From an uncultured Adlercreutzia sp. (GTDB lineage Bacteria; Actinomycetota; Coriobacteriia; Coriobacteriales; Eggerthellaceae), in the NCBI GenBank assembly GCA_902478715.1, contig CABSMC010000001.1, positions 1 to 64,000 of the forward strand: DNA of 64,000 bases, written 5' to 3'. Both the position numbers and the translations under genes were made by a program. Below are positions 59,797 through 64,000 of the stretch, in pieces. Under the pieces are notes generated by a model that saw only the letters and a program-made list of their open reading frames with translations, was not told the origin of the DNA and did no database searches. Positions within the stretch are counted from its first letter, which is position 1. Every line of letters begins with the position of its first letter.

Positions 59797-60747
59797 CAGC
59801 AGCACTTTCACGCCGAAGTAGGCGAGCACCACCAAACCTACGATGATGCGGTAGACGCCGAACGCCGTGAAGTCGTTCTTCTTGATGTAGCCCATGAGGA
59901 ACTTGATGGAGATCACCGACACGACGAATGCCGTCACGATGCCCACCACAAGCACGGCGATCTCGGTGGCCGTCATGACCAGGCCCACGGCCATCAGATA
60001 CTTGATGAGCTTCAGCACGCCCCAGCCGAACATGACGGGAATGGCCAGAAAGAACGTGAACTCCGCCGCCGCCGTGCGCGAGCAGCCGCAGAGCATGCCG
60101 CCGATGATGGTGGAGCCCGAGCGCGACGTGCCGGGGATGATGGCGAGCATTTGGAAGCAGCCGATCTTCAGCGACGTCTTCCAGTCGATCTCATCCACGG
60201 TGCGCACGCGGAACAGGGCCATCTCGGCGTCGTCGCCATCGTCGCCCGGACCCACCTCGGGCACGGGACGCGCATGGGCGCCGCGGGGACGCCGGGGGGC
60301 GCGACTGGCCAGGTAGGCTGCCTCGCGCCGACGGTTGCGCCGCTCCAGCAGGATGAACACGACGCCGTAGACGATAAGGGCAATGGCCACCGTCCACGCA
60401 TTGTAGAAGTACTCGTTGAAGAAGTCGTCCAGGGTAAGCCCGATGGCCGCCGCCGGGATGCAGCCGATGGCCACCATGCCCCACAGCCGCCAGGTGCCGC
60501 GCTTCTCGGCCGACGTCTTCTTCGGCGAGAACGGGTTCAGCTTATGGAAGTACAGGATGAGCACGGCCATGATGGCGCCCAGTTGGATGACCACCAAGAA
60601 CAGCTCCAGGAACTCCGCCGACACGTTCAGCTTCACGAACTCGTCCACGAGAATCATGTGGCCCGTGGAAGAGATGGGCAGCCATTCGGTGATGCCCTCC
60701 ACGACGCCGATGAAGAACGCCTTCAGAACTTCGATGAACATGTCCAC
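59794..60747 (-). CDS. uppP: Undecaprenyl-diphosphatase UppP (BacA)
   Basis: Protein of 317 residues. It recycles undecaprenyl pyrophosphate for cell-wall synthesis and can raise bacitracin resistance. Motifs: GVVEGITEWLPISSTGHMIL with the catalytic Glu-rich site, and PGTSRSGSTI (in IIPGTSRSGST). About eight membrane helices. Between them a hydrophilic insertion of about 40 residues (RRPRGAHARPVPEVGPGDDGDDAE in outline) is unusual for the family. Start: GTG at 60747 lies 8 nt after GGAGG; the ATG at 60741 is the alternative. Confidence 0.93.
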   Translation of the reverse strand: MDMFIEVLKAFFIGVVEGITEWLPISSTGHMILVDEFVKLNVSAEFLELFLVVIQLGAIMAVLILYFHKLNPFSPKKTSAEKRGTWRLWGMVAIGCIPAAAIGLTLDDFFNEYFYNAWTVAIALIVYGVVFILLERRNRRREAAYLASRAPRRPRGAHARPVPEVGPGDDGDDAEMALFRVRTVDEIDWKTSLKIGCFQMLAIIPGTSRSGSTIIGGMLCGCSRTAAAEFTFFLAIPVMFGWGVLKLIKYLMAVGLVMTATEIAVLVVGIVTAFVVSVISIKFLMGYIKKNDFTAFGVYRIIVGLVVLAYFGVKVLL

Positions 60748-61417
60748 AGAAACTGCCTCCGTACGATTTGCTTGCCTGTCGGCCCAAGCGGCGAGCGGTA
60801 ACCCAGACCAGAGCGCGCCGCCAACACGAGAAAAGCGCACAAGGGGCACGCCCTCTTTCGAGCCTCGGAAATGCTATCACGGCACTGCGAATCGTCAGGA
60901 TTCCTACGAAGAAAGTCCACGTTTGTCACTTTGGGGCCGCTGCCGCGGATACGCCGTGGAGTCGCCCGGGACAAGCCTGATGCCACCGACGACCGGCACA
61001 ACCCGTCGTATCGCACACCCCGCGCGCTCCACCATCCCTTGTGCGCAGGGCAAATTCTATGTCAGATATAACATATTAGAAAAATCCATTTCCCCTGATC
61101 AAAGCACGTTTTCAAAAGCAACGAAGCACCAACGAACCTCAAGCATTGCGGTAATGAAACTAACGATCATCGCACTTTTACCAACGGAGACGACCATGTT
61201 GGAGTATCATGGGACACCCGCGAGCGACCGGAAGCGATAAGTTGTTCCGGCCCGGCAAACGCAGCTTTCAACCCAACAGGCCCTGCCCTCTTCCCGGCGC
61301 GCAGGCATACCGCGGCCCATCGCGGCGCCCGGCCATCTCGGCGCCCGGCCGTCCTTGCCTCATCACGGACGCGCATAACCACCGAAGGGTCTCCCCTTCC
61401 GACAAAAGGATACGATC
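60748..61417. other. 670-bp gap with an AT-rich segment and a possible 28-codon ORF
   Basis: No established gene. An AT-rich stretch around 61055-61110 stands out from the surrounding GC. A 28-codon ORF (61154-61240, MKLTIIALLPTETTM...) follows it, with a second in-frame ATG behind GGAG. It may be a small protein or leader; evidence is weak. Confidence 0.3.
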
Positions 61418-62239
61418 ATGTTGAAAGCTGCCCACCTCGGCGGTCTGATCCCGCCCATCCTCCATCCCTCTTCGCGCAACCATGAAAATGCTCGCGAGCG
61501 AACCGATCGGCCGACAACGTTGCTGTTCGCGGGCGCAGTAACCTCTTTCGGATTGGCTTTCGTGCTCATCGGCGCCGCAGCCTCCTTCGCCGCCGGAGCG
61601 CCCGCGCCGGCGAACCTCGACCAGTCGACCCTCGTATTCGGATCCTTGGCAGCGGCCTGCGCCCTGGCGGCACTCGGCATGATGCTGGCCTTGCGGGAGA
61701 GAAGCCTGCGCACGCAGCAAATGCGCCGCGTCACCCGTGCCGAGCAAATCCAGGGGGAGCTGGACAGCCTAGGCCTCACGCCCAAGGAGATGCCCATCGC
61801 AAAGCTCATCCTGCAGCATCAGAGCTATGCGACCATCGCCGCCGAGCGGCACCTGGCCGTGCGCACGGTGCAATTCCACGCCACGAATATCTTTCGGAAA
61901 GCCTATGTCAGCAACCGACGCGACTTCGAGCGCGTCATCCTGACCGACGAGCGCGACGACAACCGGCACGACGGCGGGCGTCGCGACGCTCCCTGCTGCC
62001 GCAGCGACCAAACGGCACCGCTCGACGGCCGGGGTGCCGCGCGTCCCGGATGCGCCCTCCGCGGCCAGAATGCCTGCATAGCCGGCCACAGCTCCGACAG
62101 CCCGGCGACGGTCCTCCCCGCGCAAAATCCCGGCAGCGAGCAGGAGCGCGAAGATCCCGACCGCCCCGCCGGCAGCCCCACGACCCTCCGCAGCCGTGCG
62201 GCCCTGCGCCACGGCAGGCAGGAGGGAGGGCAGCTGTAG
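61418..62239 (+). CDS. Two-helix membrane protein with LuxR-type HTH
   Basis: Protein of 273 residues from ATG 61418 (AAAGGA upstream). Two membrane helices (LLFAGAVTSFGLAFVLIGAA and VFGSLAAACALAALGMMLAL) precede a LuxR-like HTH: LTPKEMPIAKLILQHQSYATIAAERHLAVRTVQFHATNIFRKAYV. The HTH replaces the usual VKTH by VQFHATNIF. The last 90 residues are low-complexity, Arg/Asp/Pro-rich and possibly unstructured. It belongs to the membrane LuxR regulators typical of Eggerthellaceae. The acyltransferase gene lies 198 bp downstream. Confidence 0.78.
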   Translation: MLKAAHLGGLIPPILHPSSRNHENARERTDRPTTLLFAGAVTSFGLAFVLIGAAASFAAGAPAPANLDQSTLVFGSLAAACALAALGMMLALRERSLRTQQMRRVTRAEQIQGELDSLGLTPKEMPIAKLILQHQSYATIAAERHLAVRTVQFHATNIFRKAYVSNRRDFERVILTDERDDNRHDGGRRDAPCCRSDQTAPLDGRGAARPGCALRGQNACIAGHSSDSPATVLPAQNPGSEQEREDPDRPAGSPTTLRSRAALRHGRQEGGQL

Positions 62240-62437
62240 CCGACCAATCGGGGTCGCAGAACCAGGCGCCCGCACCACAGCCGGCCAGCCACAGGCGAGG
62301 GCGCCTGCCTCCAACGCACAATCGCCGAAGCCAGCGTCCAGCCGAGGCCGCAAATGCGGCTGCGAAAGGTCATCATTGGAGAAACAGACGCCCCCGCCTC
62401 ATCGCCGCGGCTGCGCCCACGTGCTACTGTGATACCC

Positions 62438-63574
62438 ATGATCAGCTTCTTCGACATAGCACGCCCCTCATCGCCCGTCCCCGAAGGCGAGATGCACGGC
62501 CACGGCTCCGGCGGCCCCAAGGACGTCTGGGCGCACAACGTGGAAGCCACCGCGTCCCTCCTCATCGCTTTCGGCACCCTCATCACCACCTGCAGCGCCC
62601 AGGGCCTTTTCATCCCCTCGCCCGCTAGTCGGTGGATTCTCGAGTACCTCGTTCCCTTCCAGCTGCCGATTTTCTACTTCTGCCTGGGCTTTCTCTACCA
62701 GCGATACCGTACGACGCGCACCCCTCGCGCCTGGGGCCAGAACCTTCGCCGCGAGCTGGCGCTCATGGGCATCCCCTTCGTGGCGTTCACCGTGCTCGTG
62801 CTGCTCACGAACTCGGTCGTCGGCGCGAAGCCGCCTCTGTCGGGTGCCGACCTCTTTCGCGCGCTGCTCATCGAGCCTGTTATTCCCGTCGGCTACTTCT
62901 ACACCTGTCTCATTATCTACGCCATCACCCCCACGGTGAAAAGCCGCCGCAACGCCAGCGGCCTTCTCCTCGCCGCCCTCGCGGCGAAAGCGGCCATCGT
63001 GGCGCTCGTTTCACTGCCCGCCACCGCAGGAGTCGCCGAGCGCCTCCCCTACGCCGTCACCTCCGTGGCCGAGAACTGGATCTGGGTTGCCGGCGGCATG
63101 GCCATGGCGCTCTACCGGGGCCTGCCCCTCGTGCGCGGATCTGAGAAAGCCTGGGCCCTCGGTGCTTTGTGGGTAGCCACCAGCGTGATCGCCTTCTACG
63201 CCGGCTGGACCGGCGAGACGCCCCACGCCGTTCTGGACGCGCTCGGCGTGCTGTGGGCGACCTCCCTGCTCTCCACCGTGTTCCGCAGCGGGCGGCAGAA
63301 CCGCTTCTACGGCTTCGTGACCCGCTACACCATGGCCATCTGGCTCTTCCACGGCATCTGCCTCGCCCTGTACTTCCATCTTTGGAAGGTGGCCGGCATC
63401 TCTGTCGCGGCAGCACCGTGGCTGGCGGCCGCGGGGGCGGCGCTCGTCTGCTACGGCATGCCGGTGCTGATCATGGCCGCCCTTTCGCGCCTTGGGAAGG
63501 CCGGCATCATCGTGTATCCGGCCCGCTATCTGCCGCCCGCGCCGGCCGCCATGCTCCGGAAGACGCCGCACTAA
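62438..63574 (+). CDS. Acyltransferase-3 family membrane protein
   Basis: Protein of 378 residues from ATG 62438. Ten or so membrane helices; the N-terminal part has LLIAFGTLITTC and PFQLPIFYFCLGFLYQ, where acyltransferase-3 proteins carry the first motif, and later VPVGYFYTCLIIYAITP and FVTRYTMAIWLFHGICLAL. Such proteins (OatA, fucose acetylase types) acetylate cell-surface sugars. The conserved N-terminal histidine pair is not clear, so the substrate and activity are open. Confidence 0.75.
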   Translation: MISFFDIARPSSPVPEGEMHGHGSGGPKDVWAHNVEATASLLIAFGTLITTCSAQGLFIPSPASRWILEYLVPFQLPIFYFCLGFLYQRYRTTRTPRAWGQNLRRELALMGIPFVAFTVLVLLTNSVVGAKPPLSGADLFRALLIEPVIPVGYFYTCLIIYAITPTVKSRRNASGLLLAALAAKAAIVALVSLPATAGVAERLPYAVTSVAENWIWVAGGMAMALYRGLPLVRGSEKAWALGALWVATSVIAFYAGWTGETPHAVLDALGVLWATSLLSTVFRSGRQNRFYGFVTRYTMAIWLFHGICLALYFHLWKVAGISVAAAPWLAAAGAALVCYGMPVLIMAALSRLGKAGIIVYPARYLPPAPAAMLRKTPH

Positions 63575-63589
63575 CGTATACTAGGGCCC

Positions 63590-64000
63590 ATGAACAAGTC
63601 GCAAACATCTTTTCTGGCGGGGGGCGACCCGTATCTGGCGCCGTTCTCGTCCATGACCGACGGGCAGCTGCGCGATCCCAAGCAGCTCGTGGGCCTGGCC
63701 CGCGCCATCGACCCGGAGGGCGCGCCGGAGCGTTTGGCGTCGGGCCTGTTCGTCGCTGAGTCCGTGAACGTCATCGACCGCGCCCTTAACGCCGGGTGCG
63801 TCCCCTTCGCCGTGCTCACCGACCGGCGCTGGCTCGCCGCCTCCGAAGTGCTCTTGGAAAAGGTGCGCGCGGCCAATCCGGCCGCCCCTGTGGCTGTGGT
63901 CTCCTCGGAGGAGATGCGCTCCATCACCGGCTACGAGATGACCCGCGGGCCCTTGGCCGCCTTTCACCGGCCGCCCGAGCCCGACCTGGCCGCCCTGCTT
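63590..64000 (+). CDS. SpoU/TrmH-type RNA 2'-O-methyltransferase, 3'-truncated
   Basis: The frame from ATG 63590 stays open to the window end (137 codons), encoding the N-terminal substrate-binding half of a SpoU-type methyltransferase: LFVAESVNVIDRALNAGCVPFAVLTDRRW, then VVSSEEMRSITGYEMTRGPLAAFHRPPEP, which fits the usual ITGY...RGxLA segment. The SAM-binding knot domain lies beyond the window. It starts 16 nt after the acyltransferase stop. Confidence 0.8.
   Translation, partial: MNKSQTSFLAGGDPYLAPFSSMTDGQLRDPKQLVGLARAIDPEGAPERLASGLFVAESVNVIDRALNAGCVPFAVLTDRRWLAASEVLLEKVRAANPAAPVAVVSSEEMRSITGYEMTRGPLAAFHRPPEPDLAALL

Noticed and set aside
1..64000. CRISPR arrays, tRNA or rRNA genes, phage genes, IS transposases
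   Set aside because: I looked for regular repeats with spacers, T-loop sequences and transposase or phage motifs and found none I could support. Repeats seen have no CRISPR-like unit structure.

Overview
The window is a high-GC, gene-dense chromosomal fragment that looks like an Eggerthellaceae (Coriobacteriia, anaerobic gut Actinomycetota) genome. This rests on several traits seen together: a Tat-exported molybdopterin oxidoreductase with its Fe-S and NrfD-type partners, a second orphan NrfD-type anchor, two membrane proteins ending in LuxR-type HTH domains, an arginine deiminase operon, a PFL/UPF0210 protein, a LytTR/DUF3021 pair and an ECF transporter under a T-box. The genus cannot be fixed from sequence alone. 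The first 18 bases match a Nextera transposon-end adapter, so the left edge is a contig end and the first gene is cut.

Layout. 0-4.7 kb: a ClpB-like AAA+ ATPase (5'-truncated), a membrane-anchored Ser/Thr kinase and a small membrane protein, tightly packed. 4.7-7.4 kb: a lower-GC patch with a membrane protein, a CFI-box-like protein behind a promoter whose spacer holds a run of ten C, and a NUDIX-like gene preceded by a 23-codon ORF. 7.4-12.1 kb: hipBA locus 1, a UPF0210 protein and a DUF4143-type ATPase. 12.2-18.3 kb: arginine deiminase operon (yfcC-type carrier, arcA, ornithine carbamoyltransferase; no carbamate kinase) and, divergently, an arcA paralogue with a rearranged catalytic site plus an XRE/S24-like regulator. 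18.5-22.1 kb: L-rhamnose mutarotase, a YbgC-type thioesterase, a HEPN/MNT toxin-antitoxin pair and a membrane LuxR regulator. 22.3-28 kb: a candidate structured RNA, an Lhr-type helicase and an orphan antitoxin-like gene. 28.3-33.6 kb: MerR regulator, MFS transporter, a frameshifted C69 dipeptidase, LytTR/DUF3021. 33.7-41 kb: a DUF234-type ATPase, HelD, and an overlapping esterase/acyltransferase pair. 41-44.8 kb: a complete ECF transporter under a T-box whose best specifier reading is UGG (Trp). 45-49.4 kb: a DUF559-like nuclease-fold protein, a DUF1269-like protein, DAHP synthase and chorismate mutase, an HdeD-like protein. 50-54.4 kb: molybdopterin oxidoreductase operon. 54.8-60.7 kb: orphan higA, hipBA locus 2, GntR/SPFH pair, orphan NrfD-like anchor, uppP. 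61.4-64 kb: membrane LuxR regulator, acyltransferase-3 protein, and the start of a SpoU/TrmH rRNA/tRNA methyltransferase.

The most distinctive content is non-coding. Both hipBA loci carry three operator copies at exactly constant spacing (39 bp in one, 37 bp in the other), and the DUF4143 ATPase is preceded by three direct repeats at exactly 32-bp spacing. Two families of 130-165 bp intergenic elements have conserved inverted ends and variable interiors (three copies of one, two of the other). A palindromic motif ATTRTC-N4-GACAAT lies upstream of both NrfD-containing respiratory units, suggesting one shared regulator. A poly-C tract sits between a consensus -35 and a good -10, the layout of a phase-variable promoter.

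Functional links: the arc genes would convert arginine to citrulline and ornithine for ATP or acid tolerance; the Mo-enzyme operon and orphan anchor point to anaerobic respiration with an unidentified acceptor; the T-box ECF transporter together with aroF/aroQ suggests that aromatic amino-acid supply is regulated in this stretch; the toxin-antitoxin-like loci (two hipBA, HEPN/MNT, orphan HigA, orphan RHH-like) and the two stand-alone ATPases mark accessory DNA.
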